Source: Arthrobacter sp. 24S4-2 (lineage in GTDB: Bacteria; Actinomycetota; Actinomycetes; Actinomycetales; Micrococcaceae). Taken from it: 64,000 nucleotides of DNA. This document shows, piece by piece, positions 8,911-17,153 of the stretch (positions are counted from its first letter, which is position 1; the number at the start of each line of letters is the position of its first letter). The position numbers and the translations under genes were made by a program. Location of the stretch: contig NZ_CP040018.1 in the NCBI RefSeq assembly GCF_005280255.1, forward strand, positions 2,480,001 to 2,544,000, in the 5' to 3' direction. The notes under the pieces are model-generated. The model was not told the DNA's origin and ran no database searches. It was given only the letters and a program-made list of their open reading frames with translations.

Positions 8911-9275
8911 CCGCGTACCTCGAGATAGAGGATGCGCTGCAGGTCGTTGACCGGTACGGGTTCCATATCCGCGACATCGGACTCCTGGTCTCGGCTTTGG
9001 CCCGACCGGCAACAACTGTCTTGGGCACGGAAGCCTATCCGCAGCTGCCGATGAAGGCAGCTGCCCTGCTGGAGTCGGTGGCGCGGTTCCACCCGTTGAT
9101 CGACGGCAACAAACGCACAGCGTGGACGCTGATGGTTCTGATGCTCTGGATCAACGGCTACCGGCATGACTTCGGCACTGATGCGGCATTTGATCTCGTC
9201 GTAGGGGTGGCCGCCGGCGGTGTCTCACTTGAAGACAGCGCTGAGCTGATTGCCACGCAACTCGTCAGGCGCTAG
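8907..9275 (+). CDS. Fic/Doc-family toxin
   Basis: 122-residue Doc-type protein. The catalytic motif HPLIDGNKRT at residues 62-71 has the NKR ending typical of Doc (death-on-curing) kinases rather than the G-R ending of AMPylating Fic proteins. The family blocks translation by phosphorylating EF-Tu or modifies other targets. The GTG start at 8907 overlaps the antitoxin stop. The pair lies between transposase genes, so it may have arrived with mobile DNA. The domain looks complete. Confidence 0.88.
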   Translation: MTAYLEIEDALQVVDRYGFHIRDIGLLVSALARPATTVLGTEAYPQLPMKAAALLESVARFHPLIDGNKRTAWTLMVLMLWINGYRHDFGTDAAFDLVVGVAAGGVSLEDSAELIATQLVRR

Positions 9276-9376
9276 CCGACGGGTTCGTGGGCTTACCGGT
9301 TGCGCGTTTCCCTGACCCGTCATGTGTGCCTGTGCCGGCCGGGTCATGAAATGACTGAAAGGAGGTGACGCCGACC

Positions 9377-9454
9377 ATGAAGATCCGTGAAGCTGGCCGG
9401 AGGCTGAACGAGCGTCAGGCTCTTTGGGGGCGTCCCGTCGTTCCCGGATTTTGA
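9377..9454 (+). pseudogene. 5' fragment of an interrupted gene
   Basis: A very strong ribosome site (GAAAGGAGGTGA at 9357-9368) leads to ATG 9377 and a 25-residue frame beginning MKIREAGRRLNERQALW. The frame runs straight into the truncated 3' end of the IS630 transposase on the other strand. It is best read as the start of a gene cut by IS630-linked rearrangement. The rest of the gene was not found in the window. Confidence 0.4.
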
Positions 9455-9458
9455 AACT

Positions 9459-9914
9459 GGGGTTGGTGTTCCATTCGCTGACCCTTTGCGGATGTCCGCT
9501 TCGAGGGCCTGGACGCTGCGGTGGTCGCTGCGGCGCAGCAGGTCCTCGGGGACGAAGCCGAAGAACCTGGTTGAGCCAGGAGGAGTAGGTCGGGGTGAAA
9601 TGCATGTGGAACCGTGGGTGGTTCCCGAGCCATGTCTTCACGGTCGGGGTCTTGTGGGTTTGATAGTTGTCGCAGATGAGGTGGACCTCGAGGCCCTCGG
9701 GCACTTCGGAGTCAATCTTGGCCAGAAACTTCCTGAATTCGGTGGCCCGGTGCCTGCGGTGCAGGCTGGAGATCACGGACCCGTCCGCGGCGTTCAGTGC
9801 CGCGAACAGGGTTGTGGTCCCGTGCCGGACGTAGTCGTGGGTGCGTTTCTCCGGCATGCCGGGCATCATCGGGAACGCCGGCTGGGACCGGGCCAACGCC
9901 TGGACCTGGGACTT
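9459..9914 (-). pseudogene. IS630 transposase, 3' part (broken)
   Basis: The minus-strand translation from 9914 gives KSQVQALARSQPAF, MPEKRTHDYVRHGTTTLFAALN, CDNYQTHKTP (second catalytic Asp) and FTPTYSSWLNQV: the C-terminal part of an IS630 DDE transposase. After WLNQV the frame shifts: FFGFVPEDLLRRSDHRS and ADIRK continue in another frame, then VSEWNTNP in a third. The match ends there, short of a normal C terminus. The 5' half is at 13333-13871, separated by the recombinase-trio element. Dead by at least two frameshifts, the insertion and a 3' truncation. Confidence 0.85.
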
Positions 9915-9920
9915 CTCGTC

Positions 9921-10002
9921 TGATGTGAAGTCATCGGTTATGTGAAGCTTCTGGCGTCAGCGGTGGTGAGCGGCTTGAGAGGCGCCGATTTCTTCACATA
10001 AC
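9921..10002 (+). repeat. RIT element 1, left terminal inverted repeat
   Basis: Order from the outside: half-site TGATGTGAAG (9921-9930), 6 bp, half-site GTTATGTGAAG (9937-9947), 44 bp, and the inverted half-site CTTCACATAAC (9992-10002). The segment matches the reverse complement of 13225-13306 with seven mismatches, all in the 44-bp spacer. The fixed inverted half-sites look like tyrosine-recombinase binding sites. Confidence 0.85.
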
Positions 10003-10010
10003 AGGTGGGT

Positions 10011-11009
10011 TCAGATCGTTTGGCGGAGACAGGTCAGCAGGTCCTGCCGGGTGGTCTGGTCGTAGTTGCTTGCTCTGAGGGTCTTCGCGGCGGCTGCTTC
10101 GATGGCTTGACGTTTCATTTCCGGGCTGGCTTTGGCGTAGATCTCGGTGGTGATGACGGAGGCGTGGCCAAGGATGTCGCGGATGTAGATCAGATTGACG
10201 CCGTTTTCCAGTAGATGCATGGCCTTCGAATGGCGCAGCACGTGGGGCGAAACGGTCGTGGGGACGAGTTCGGGACGGTCGGCGTGCGCGGTCTGGGCGC
10301 ATTTGGCGAGTATGTAGGCGGCGCCGGCGCGTCCCAGCCGTTGATTGGCTCTGTTTGCAAACACCGGCCCGGACGGTTCTTGAGGCAGTGTGCCGACGTG
10401 CTGGGCAAGGATCACGGCGGCCTGCGGTGTCAGTGGAACGACCCGGGTTTTATGGCCCTTTCCGGTGAGAGTCGCGCTGGCGGGTTTATCGAGATGAAGG
10501 TCGGCAAGTGACAGGTCGCAGGCTTCCTGGACTCTGGCGGCGGTGTCGTAAAGGGTCGTCAGGAGCGCCAGGTCGCGCGGTCCGCGACGTTTGGCGTGCT
10601 CCAGCAGCAGCCCGATCGCTTCCACTGGCAGGTAATCGATGGCTGGCTCGGGAGCTTGGGCGGCTTTGAGGCTAAAGATTTGTTGGGCCTGTGCGATTTG
10701 CTCGGGGGCTTCGGTTTGAACGTATCGAAAGAACGATTTCAACGCCGCCAGGCGCTGGTTGGCGGTGGCGGCGGAGCAGCCCCTGTCGGTGCGCAGCCAG
10801 CCGAGAAAGGCCGCCACGTTCGGCGTGGTGAAGTCTGTGAAGGAGACCCTGTCCGGCGGGGTCGTCAACCGGTCTTCCATGAACCGCAGGAACAGCGTGA
10901 ACGCGTCCCGATAGGCGGAGATGGTGTTCTTGGAGCAAGCCCTGGTGACGGGCAGGTGGACGATGAGGAACCGGGCCAGCATGTCGGCAAACGGGCGGGC
11001 GGCAGGCAT
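10011..11009 (-). CDS. tyrosine recombinase, third of trio 1 (RitC-like)
   Basis: 332-residue tyrosine recombinase. The SAM-like N-terminal DNA-binding domain (residues ~10-110) includes SKNTISAYRDAFTLFLRFM and ATANQRLAALKSFFRYV. The catalytic domain has Arg I in YDTAARVQEACDLSL, Lys in TGKGHKTRVVPL, box II HVLRHSKA, GHAS, and the nucleophile Tyr in TTEIYAKAS. The ATG at 11009 follows the second recombinase stop by 1 nt and has GAGGAGG just upstream, which sits inside the previous gene. All catalytic residues are present. It acts with its two partners on the element ends. Confidence 0.9.
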   Translation of the reverse strand: MPAARPFADMLARFLIVHLPVTRACSKNTISAYRDAFTLFLRFMEDRLTTPPDRVSFTDFTTPNVAAFLGWLRTDRGCSAATANQRLAALKSFFRYVQTEAPEQIAQAQQIFSLKAAQAPEPAIDYLPVEAIGLLLEHAKRRGPRDLALLTTLYDTAARVQEACDLSLADLHLDKPASATLTGKGHKTRVVPLTPQAAVILAQHVGTLPQEPSGPVFANRANQRLGRAGAAYILAKCAQTAHADRPELVPTTVSPHVLRHSKAMHLLENGVNLIYIRDILGHASVITTEIYAKASPEMKRQAIEAAAAKTLRASNYDQTTRQDLLTCLRQTI

Positions 11010-11010
11010 C

Positions 11011-11988
11011 TCACGCCTCCTCGTGGGGGAATACGCCCGCGTAGGCGCCTTCCATGACCTGATGGATGCTGCCCCAGGCCGATGGGTCGAGGCGCAGGTA
11101 ATACTCCGCTGAGACGATGTCGGCGTGTCCCATATAGGTCGCCAGCAAAGGCAGTGCTGCGTAAACGTCCACCCCGGAGGCCTGCATCTTCCCCAGGCAG
11201 GCCACCGCATACGAATGTCTCAGGTCATGGGCACGCGGAGCATGACCCGAGGCGGTCGTGACGCCCGCTTGGAGCATTAACCCCTGAATGTGCGCTGTGG
11301 CCGAGCCCGGGTTGTAGCGCCCGCCTCGCGGGGAGGGGAAGAACCACGCCCCGCGATCTTCCGGGATAAGGCCGACAGCAACCACGTAGCGGCGGGCGCA
11401 TGCGGCCAAAGATTCGGACATCGGCACCAACCTGGTTCGGTTGTGCTTCGCTTTGTGGACGGTGATGACGGCATCGGCCAGGTCCACGTCACGGATCCGC
11501 AGAGACAGCGCCTCGCCGATCCGCAGCCCGCAGCACCACAGCAAGCGGACAAGCATCGCGTAGACCGGCTGGGTTTGCGGTCCGCACCGCGACGCGGGAC
11601 GGGCGTCCGCGCAGGCGATGACCCGGGCCATCTCATCTGCCGTGAGTATCCTGGGAGTGAACGAGCTGGATTGGCGTGGCCCCAACCCGTCCGGCAGCAC
11701 CCATGCCTCGATTCCCTTCCACCGCAGGAACAAAGCGAACTGACGGACAATACCCCGCCGGCCCGCGACCGACCCAGAGGACTCTCCATCGCCCGGCCGG
11801 ACGAAGGCCTCGACCGCGTCCCTGGTCAGCACCCGCTCGTCTCCGTCGCGCCCGGCGAGGAATGCCGACAAACGCCTTACGAGGTAGAGGCGGCTTTTCG
11901 GATAGACGTAGCCCAGGTTCCTCTTGTACTCGACAAACTCGCTGAACAACTCTGGGAACGCCCCGTCGGGAATGATCTCAACGGACAT
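11011..11988 (-). CDS. tyrosine recombinase, second of trio 1 (RitB-like)
   Basis: 325 residues. N-terminal core-binding domain includes SEFVEYKRNLGYVYPKSRLY. Catalytic residues: Arg I in CCGLRIGEALSL, HDLRHSYAV as HxxR, YMGHADI, and Tyr in SAEYYLRLDP. The ATG at 11988 lies inside the end of the first recombinase gene (11-bp overlap) with GAGGTG upstream; a longer in-frame start exists but has no such site. The overlaps imply coupled translation and fixed stoichiometry of the three recombinases. Confidence 0.9.
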   Translation of the reverse strand: MSVEIIPDGAFPELFSEFVEYKRNLGYVYPKSRLYLVRRLSAFLAGRDGDERVLTRDAVEAFVRPGDGESSGSVAGRRGIVRQFALFLRWKGIEAWVLPDGLGPRQSSSFTPRILTADEMARVIACADARPASRCGPQTQPVYAMLVRLLWCCGLRIGEALSLRIRDVDLADAVITVHKAKHNRTRLVPMSESLAACARRYVVAVGLIPEDRGAWFFPSPRGGRYNPGSATAHIQGLMLQAGVTTASGHAPRAHDLRHSYAVACLGKMQASGVDVYAALPLLATYMGHADIVSAEYYLRLDPSAWGSIHQVMEGAYAGVFPHEEA

Positions 11989-13174
11989 CGGGCACCTCCA
12001 ACGCCAACGGGCGAAGGTCAGCGACGTTGACCCTGAGATATCTGCGCGTGGTATTCGCATCGGCATGGCCCAGCACAGCGCCGATCACCGGATAAGGAGT
12101 CCCCGCCTCGAGCATCCCGACCGCGACAGAATGCCGCAATGAGTGCAGGCCGCGGTGCCTGCCGGATGCCTCGACCCCAGCACGGTCGAAGCATCCGGCA
12201 ACCACCTGGTGAAAGTGGTTGCCCGCCGCGGGCGGCTGATGCGGCGCTCTTTGGCGAACCAGCAGATGCGGATCCTCGACCTGCCGCCGCTCGTTCTTCC
12301 AATAGTCAATGATCGCCAGCGCGCATTCCTCCGGAAGCGGCAGGTCCAGCCGCCGGCCACTCTTATGCAGAATCAAGGACAGCCGCCGGTTCGCCCAGTC
12401 GATCTGGTCGAACCGCAGTCCCTTGATGTCACCCGATCGCATCCCCAGCACAGACGCGAGCAGCATCACCACCCTGTCGCGCAGCGGTGACTCGGACCCG
12501 TTCCCGGCCTCCGCCAGCGCCCCAGCGACCTCGCCCCACCGGTAGACCGAAGGCAGGACCGCGTCCTTGTCCGTGACGATCACCGGGAACATGGCGCCCA
12601 GGGCAGGATCAGCTCCGTGCTCTCGCACTGCGAATCGCAGATATTCGCGCAGGAAATACAGTTGGCCCGCCCGGCTGGAAGCCGCTCTCGACGCCAGCGA
12701 GCGAGCATAGTTGGAAACGTCCAGGGCTCTGAGGCTTGCCATCTCTTGCACCCCCGAGTCGGCCAGGAACGCCAGGAACCGGCGCAGCATCCCGGTCTTA
12801 CCTCGAACGGTCGCCTTGGCCAGCCCCCGTCCGCTCAGCCACGCGGCATACACCTCGTACTCCGCCGTGAAAACCTCGGGTAGCTGAATCCTCCCGCGCC
12901 CGGCGCGCAACGCGAACCGGCCCGTCTCGGCCACGTCGAACAAGCAGCCCACAGCCCGGCGGTGAAACACCTGCCACTGCTCAACGCCATCCGCGCCGGC
13001 AGCCGTACAGAACCCGGCAGCAGTCTCCCGATCCGGGTCTTCAATTTCATGCCCGGCGCAATACTCTCCGAACTGATCCCAAACGCGCTGGTAAGCGGCA
13101 CAAGAACCATGAGAGTAGCCAGCCTGCACCATGAACGCGGCCGCTTCCGCCGCCAACTCGCTGACGTCAGACAT
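11978..13174 (-). CDS. tyrosine recombinase, first of trio 1 (RitA-like)
   Basis: 398 residues. N-terminal part includes SHGSCAAYQRVWDQFGEYC and a second helical domain with KATVRGKTGMLRRFLAFL. The catalytic domain contains GMRSGDIKGL (Arg I), LHSKSGR-like HKSGRRLDLPL, HSLRHSVAV (HxxR), LGHADANTT and Tyr in RRYLRVN. AGGAGG lies upstream; ATG at 13174 is immediately preceded by an in-frame TTG that could also start translation. The promoter must lie between here and the right inverted end, so transcription begins next to the DNA ends the proteins act on. Confidence 0.9.
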   Translation of the reverse strand: MSDVSELAAEAAAFMVQAGYSHGSCAAYQRVWDQFGEYCAGHEIEDPDRETAAGFCTAAGADGVEQWQVFHRRAVGCLFDVAETGRFALRAGRGRIQLPEVFTAEYEVYAAWLSGRGLAKATVRGKTGMLRRFLAFLADSGVQEMASLRALDVSNYARSLASRAASSRAGQLYFLREYLRFAVREHGADPALGAMFPVIVTDKDAVLPSVYRWGEVAGALAEAGNGSESPLRDRVVMLLASVLGMRSGDIKGLRFDQIDWANRRLSLILHKSGRRLDLPLPEECALAIIDYWKNERRQVEDPHLLVRQRAPHQPPAAGNHFHQVVAGCFDRAGVEASGRHRGLHSLRHSVAVGMLEAGTPYPVIGAVLGHADANTTRRYLRVNVADLRPLALEVPDVR

Positions 13175-13224
13175 CAACGATCAACCTCCTTGATTGAACA
13201 ACATGACCAATCAAGGACACCCCG

Positions 13225-13332
13225 GTTATGTGAAGAAACCAGCCCCTCTCAAGCCACTCACCACCCCAGACGCCAGAAACTTCACATAACCGATGACTTC
13301 ACATCAGACGAGTTATGCGAAGGTTCGCATAA
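13225..13332 (+). repeat. RIT element 1, right terminal repeat with extra palindrome
   Basis: Half-site GTTATGTGAAG (13225-13235), 44 bp, inverted CTTCACATAAC (13280-13290), 6 bp, and CTTCACATCA (13297-13306) mirror the left end. This end alone continues with a 6-bp spacer GACGAG and the perfect palindrome TTATGCGAA-GG-TTCGCATAA (13313-13332). CTTCACATCA-GACGAG-TTATGCGAAG has the 10-6-10 form of a recombinase core site. Confidence 0.85.
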
Positions 13333-13871
13333 TTCATCCACACTGAGCACGACCGCCGATTCCGGGGGATTCAGATACAGACCGACCACGTCGTAGACCT
13401 TCTCGACGAACAAGGGGTCATTGGAGAGCTTGAACCCGTCGGCGCGGTGGGGCTTGAGCTCGAAGGTCCGCCAGATCCGCCCGATCGTGGACGTTGACAG
13501 CCCCGACCGCTCAGCCATCTTCGCCCTTGACCAGTGCGTGGCGTCCTTCGGCGTCGATTCCAGGGTCGCGACGACCACGTCCGGGACCTGGTCGGCGGAG
13601 ATCGAGGCCGGCCGTCCGGGCCTGGGATCGTCGACCAGCCCGTCCAGCCGGTGGTCCAGGAACCGGCGCCGCCACTTCGCCACGCTGTGCGGCTCGACAC
13701 CGCACCGGCCGCGACAGCCACGTTCGTCAGACCCTCGGCGCTGGCCAGCACGATCCTCGACCGTGTCGCCAACGCCTGGGATGAGTTCCGTCTCCGGGCC
13801 CACCGCTCCAGCGTCTCATGTTCTTCAACCGACAGATCCAGCAAGGCCTTCGGCCGCCCGACATTCGCCAT
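13333..13871 (-). pseudogene. IS630 transposase, 5' part (broken)
   Basis: Starts with ATG 13871 (MANVGRPKALLDLSVEEHE), reads ALATRSRIVLASAEGLTNVAVAA, then shifts frame. SVAKWRRRFLDHRLDGLVDD, RPASISADQVPDVV and TSTIGRIWRTFELKPHRADGFK continue in the other frame up to PPESAVVLSVDE. The HTH plus start of the DDE domain is typical of IS630. The gene is interrupted at the catalytic DE codons by the RIT-type element and continues at 9914. The frameshift lies near 13695-13720. Inactive. Confidence 0.85.
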
Positions 13872-13925
13872 ACCTACTTCTATAATTACGAAGCGAATTT
13901 CAGGCGCAGGACACGAGGCCCGTAA

Positions 13926-14912
13926 TCAGCTGTTGGCACCTAGGGCTGCCCGCGCGTTCTTCTTGCGTTCAGAAAGGTCCTTGCGCGCCCCTAGGGCTTC
14001 GTCCAGGCTGACGGCGGTGAACCTGGTGGTCGTGCCGGGGGCGGCGCGGGCCACCAGATCCATGTCGGCGCTGATGACCGTGCCCACCATGGCGTACCCG
14101 CCGCCGGAGACGGCATCGCGGTGCAGGAGGATGGGTTGGGTGCCACCGGGTATCTGGATGGACCCGACGGCGTAGCCGGCATCCACAATGTTGGACGGGT
14201 CGGAACCGGCCCCGAAAGGTTGCTCGCGTTCTTTCCACTTAACGCCGGGGCCGGAGTATCTCAGCCCCATTCGGTCGGCGACTGGGGTCAGTTTCCATTC
14301 GCCGTTGAGCAGGTTTTCCAGTCCCTCGTCGGTGAGGAGGTGGTCGTAAAGGCCAAGCACGATCCTGACCGTCTGCTGTTTCGCGAACACGGGCCGGAAT
14401 TCCTCCGGAACGGTGTCGGCGTCGGGGAGTCTTCCGTCATTGAGCGGCCTTCCTACGGGAACTTGATCGCCCGCTTCCAGCTTCCGACCGTTGAAGCCGC
14501 CGATTGCTCCGAGGCTGTAGGTGGACCGGCTGCCAAGCGCCTCGGGAACGTCGATGCCGCCCTGGACTGCGATGTAGTAGCGGGTGCCGCCCTGGATGAC
14601 TCCGAAGCTGAGCTCGTCGCCGGCGTTCAGTTGAAGCCGGGTCCACTCGGGGCGGGATTCGCCGTTGACCTTCACGTCAACCGGGGCACCGGTGACGGCG
14701 ATGAGTGCATCCTGATCGGTGGTCAGCACCGGGCCCAGGTAGGTGCATTCGAGGACGGCTTCTGTGGCGGTGTTGCCCACCAGGGCATTGCCGAGTTCGG
14801 CAGAGTATTGGTCCATGGACCCGCTCTGCGGGATGCCCACGTTGTAGTGGCCGGTGCGTCCCTGGTCCTGGACCGTGGTGGCCAGACCGGGGTTCTTGAT
14901 GTCAAACGCCAT
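13926..14912 (-). CDS. pxpC: 5-oxoprolinase subunit C (biotin-dependent carboxyltransferase-like)
   Basis: 328-residue protein of the KipA/PxpC family. The N-terminal motif GLATTVQDQGRTGHYNVGIP (residues ~9-28) and the pattern GSMDQYSAELGNALVGN are diagnostic, as are RMGLRYSGPG and VGSIQIPGGTQPILL. PxpABC hydrolyses 5-oxoproline to glutamate with ATP in the cytoplasm. Its ATG overlaps the end of pxpB by 11 bp, so the two subunits are translationally coupled. It is last in the pxpA-accB-accC-pxpB-pxpC cluster. Confidence 0.9.
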   Translation of the reverse strand: MAFDIKNPGLATTVQDQGRTGHYNVGIPQSGSMDQYSAELGNALVGNTATEAVLECTYLGPVLTTDQDALIAVTGAPVDVKVNGESRPEWTRLQLNAGDELSFGVIQGGTRYYIAVQGGIDVPEALGSRSTYSLGAIGGFNGRKLEAGDQVPVGRPLNDGRLPDADTVPEEFRPVFAKQQTVRIVLGLYDHLLTDEGLENLLNGEWKLTPVADRMGLRYSGPGVKWKEREQPFGAGSDPSNIVDAGYAVGSIQIPGGTQPILLHRDAVSGGGYAMVGTVISADMDLVARAAPGTTTRFTAVSLDEALGARKDLSERKKNARAALGANS

Positions 14913-15807
14913 TGAGGGCCTCCATGAGTTCCTGGTTGTAGCCTTCGGGATTCGCGAGTGCCTTGGAAAGATCGAATGTCACAGGTACCTGCCGGTAGCG
15001 GAACGTTCCTGCGGAAACCTGCGCCTGGATGTCGTTGTACTCGGCCTCGGTGACCGGCTTAAACTTAACGATGTCTCCCGGACGAAAGAACACCATGAAG
15101 TCCTTGAAGTCTTCCAGGGTCTGGGCGGGATCAAAGATCGGCGCGGCAGCAACGCCGAACATCTGGTAACCGCCGGCACCGCGCACGGAATAGATGCAGC
15201 CAAAGCAGCCGCCGTGGCCCACGGTCAGCTTGGGGGTATCGGTGCGGGGACTCAGATACTTGGGGACTTCCAGTTGTTTCTCCCGCTCCACGAGCTGGAA
15301 GAGGAACGGCAGGCCAGCCACGAAGCCAACCATGGAGACAAGCCACGGCTGCTCATGGTGCCGCTGGATGAATTCGGCGGCATCTTTCAGGTTGTTGACC
15401 TTGGCCGCGTAGTCAATGTCGGTACCTCCCGGCTCCTGATGGAACCCTTCGCGGAAGCGCTCCGCCACTTCCGCCGTGAAGGGGTCGTTATACCAGACCG
15501 GGACCTCGATGATCCGGGTTTGGAGCGCCTGCTGCTGATGGCGGCCCAGGTCCCGTTCGATGGTCCGTACGGAGTCTTCAAGGGTCGACGGCGGCAGGAC
15601 GTCGGGATCGAACCTCACCAGCAGTGAGGCGTTGGCGGGACAGACGTCCACGATGCCCGGCAGCTCCATGGTTGAAAGCTTCGCGGCAATGGACATGACC
15701 CGAAAGTTGGCAGCCAGGCTCATGGACTCTGAGACTTCGACGAAGAGGAATTCGTCTCCGCCCCAGGTGTAGCGTGCCTCCTGCGAGAAGGTTGCCGGGC
15801 TGCTCAA
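14902..15807 (-). CDS. pxpB: 5-oxoprolinase subunit B (KipI-like)
   Basis: 301 residues, carboxyltransferase subunits C and D family (KipI/PxpB). The segment VEVPVWYNDPFTAEVAERF corresponds to the conserved family block that precedes the catalytic loop, and GFVAGLPFLFQL and GGYQMFGVAAAPIFDP are also family hallmarks. The start is TTG at 15807, overlapping the accC stop (TTGA), so translation is coupled. This protein has an N-terminal extension of about 15 residues (ATFSQEARYTWGGDEFLF) compared with short KipI proteins. Partner of PxpC in the oxoprolinase complex. Confidence 0.88.
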   Translation of the reverse strand: MSSPATFSQEARYTWGGDEFLFVEVSESMSLAANFRVMSIAAKLSTMELPGIVDVCPANASLLVRFDPDVLPPSTLEDSVRTIERDLGRHQQQALQTRIIEVPVWYNDPFTAEVAERFREGFHQEPGGTDIDYAAKVNNLKDAAEFIQRHHEQPWLVSMVGFVAGLPFLFQLVEREKQLEVPKYLSPRTDTPKLTVGHGGCFGCIYSVRGAGGYQMFGVAAAPIFDPAQTLEDFKDFMVFFRPGDIVKFKPVTEAEYNDIQAQVSAGTFRYRQVPVTFDLSKALANPEGYNQELMEALNGV

Positions 15808-17153
15808 TGTGCCTCCAAAAGATCGGCAGTTTCAAGGAATTTCGAGTGATGGGTCACGGCGGCGAATTCGGGCCGCGCCAGAAGCGTCTTGTGCACCGGG
15901 ATGGTGGTCTTGACCCCTTCGATGTGTGTACCGTCCAAGGCTGTCAGCATGGCCTTAATGGCCGTTTCACGGTCGGGTGCGTGAACGATCAGCTTGGCGA
16001 GCAGGGAGTCGTAGTACGGGCTCACTACGGATCCTGCTTCCACGCCCGTGTCTACCCTGATGCCTTCGCCGGAGGGCCACTCCATGGCCGTGATGAGGCC
16101 CGGGCTGGGGAAGAAGTTGTGCTCCGGGTCTTCGGCGTTGATGCGGCATTCGATGGCGTGCCCGCTGAAGTGGACGTTATCCTGTCGGATGGACATTGCT
16201 CCTGTGGAAGCTATCAGAAGCTGTTCGCGGACCAGGTCGATCCCGGTGATTTGCTCGGTGATGGGGTGCTCAACCTGGATCCGGGTGTTCATTTCGATGA
16301 ATGCGGCTTCGTGGTTGATGGGGTCATAGAGGAATTCGACCGTGCCGGCTCCGCTGTAGCCGCATTCCCGGGCGAGTTCCACGGAGGACTCCCGGATCCT
16401 CCGGCGGACGGCGTCGGGAAGGTCCGGTGCCGGTGCTTCTTCGATGACTTTTTGCGAGCGTCTCTGCATTGAGCAGTCGCGGTCCCCGAGGTGGATGAAG
16501 CTGGTTCCGTCGCCGAGGATCTGCACCTCCACGTGGCGGGCATGCTGCACAAATCGTTCCAGGTAAACCGTAGGGTCCCCGAAGACGGATGCCGCCTCCC
16601 CGCGGGCCGTCTCGATTGTTTTCAGGAGCTCGTCTTCGCTGTGGACGAAGCGGATGCCCCGGCCGCCGCCGCCGGCGGAGGCCTTCACCACCAGCGGGTA
16701 GCCGATGCCGCGGGCCACCTCAATGGCGTCGCCCCCGGGGTCCAAGGGTCCGTCCGAGCCGCGGAGTACCGGGACGCCGGCCTTGCGGGCGGATTCTCTG
16801 GCCATGGACTTGTTGCCCATCATTTCGATGGCGTCCGCGTCGGGACCCACCCAGGTCAGCCCTGCATCTGCGACCTTCCGGGCGAATGCGGAGTTCTCGG
16901 AGAGGAAGCCGTAGCCCGGGTGGACGGCATCGCAGCCGTTGTCCAAGGCCGCGGAGATGATGGCGTCCTGGTTGAGGTAGCTGGCGGGCGCAGGAGCCGG
17001 GCCTACTACCACCACGTTGTCGGCGGTGCGGGCTGCAAGGGAATTGGCGTCTGGTTCGCTGGCGACCAGGACTGTTTCGATGTCCATTTCGCGTGCGGTC
17101 CGTGCCACTCGGACGGCGATTTCGCCGCGGTTGGCGATAAGCAGTTTCTTCAT
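15804..17153 (-). CDS. accC: biotin carboxylase subunit (AccC-type)
   Basis: 449 residues, the full length of bacterial biotin carboxylase. N-terminal KKLLIANRGEIAVRVARTAR, the ATP-grasp glycine loop KASAGGGGRGI, catalytic EMNTRIQVEHPITE near residue 290, and a complete C-terminal domain. It carboxylates a biotinyl carrier with bicarbonate and ATP. The ATG overlaps the accB stop by 4 bp. Embedded among pxp genes, it may serve a biotin-dependent carboxyltransferase made with the PxpB/C-like subunits rather than fatty-acid synthesis; that is inference from context. Confidence 0.93.
   Translation of the reverse strand: MKKLLIANRGEIAVRVARTAREMDIETVLVASEPDANSLAARTADNVVVVGPAPAPASYLNQDAIISAALDNGCDAVHPGYGFLSENSAFARKVADAGLTWVGPDADAIEMMGNKSMARESARKAGVPVLRGSDGPLDPGGDAIEVARGIGYPLVVKASAGGGGRGIRFVHSEDELLKTIETARGEAASVFGDPTVYLERFVQHARHVEVQILGDGTSFIHLGDRDCSMQRRSQKVIEEAPAPDLPDAVRRRIRESSVELARECGYSGAGTVEFLYDPINHEAAFIEMNTRIQVEHPITEQITGIDLVREQLLIASTGAMSIRQDNVHFSGHAIECRINAEDPEHNFFPSPGLITAMEWPSGEGIRVDTGVEAGSVVSPYYDSLLAKLIVHAPDRETAIKAMLTALDGTHIEGVKTTIPVHKTLLARPEFAAVTHHSKFLETADLLEAH

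Larger units (their letters stand above)
9915..13338 (-). mobile_element. recombinase-in-trio (RIT-type) element 1, inserted in IS630
   Basis: 3.4-kb unit with three coupled tyrosine-recombinase genes on the minus strand and long inverted ends (9921-10002 and 13225-13306). Removing it while allowing a 6-bp overlap rebuilds the IS630 frame exactly. Left flank GGGACTT-CTCGTC and right flank TTCATC-CACACTG join to the target GGGACTT-CTCATC-CACACTG, which encodes the catalytic SVDEKSQ motif. The right end carries an extra 20-bp palindrome. Gene content fits the family known as recombinases in trio; the end structure is described under findings. Confidence 0.85.

Noticed and set aside
14121..15627. 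Plus-strand open frames of 250-260 codons over pxpB and pxpC
   Set aside because: Antisense to genes with clear motifs and coupled starts; no ribosome sites.
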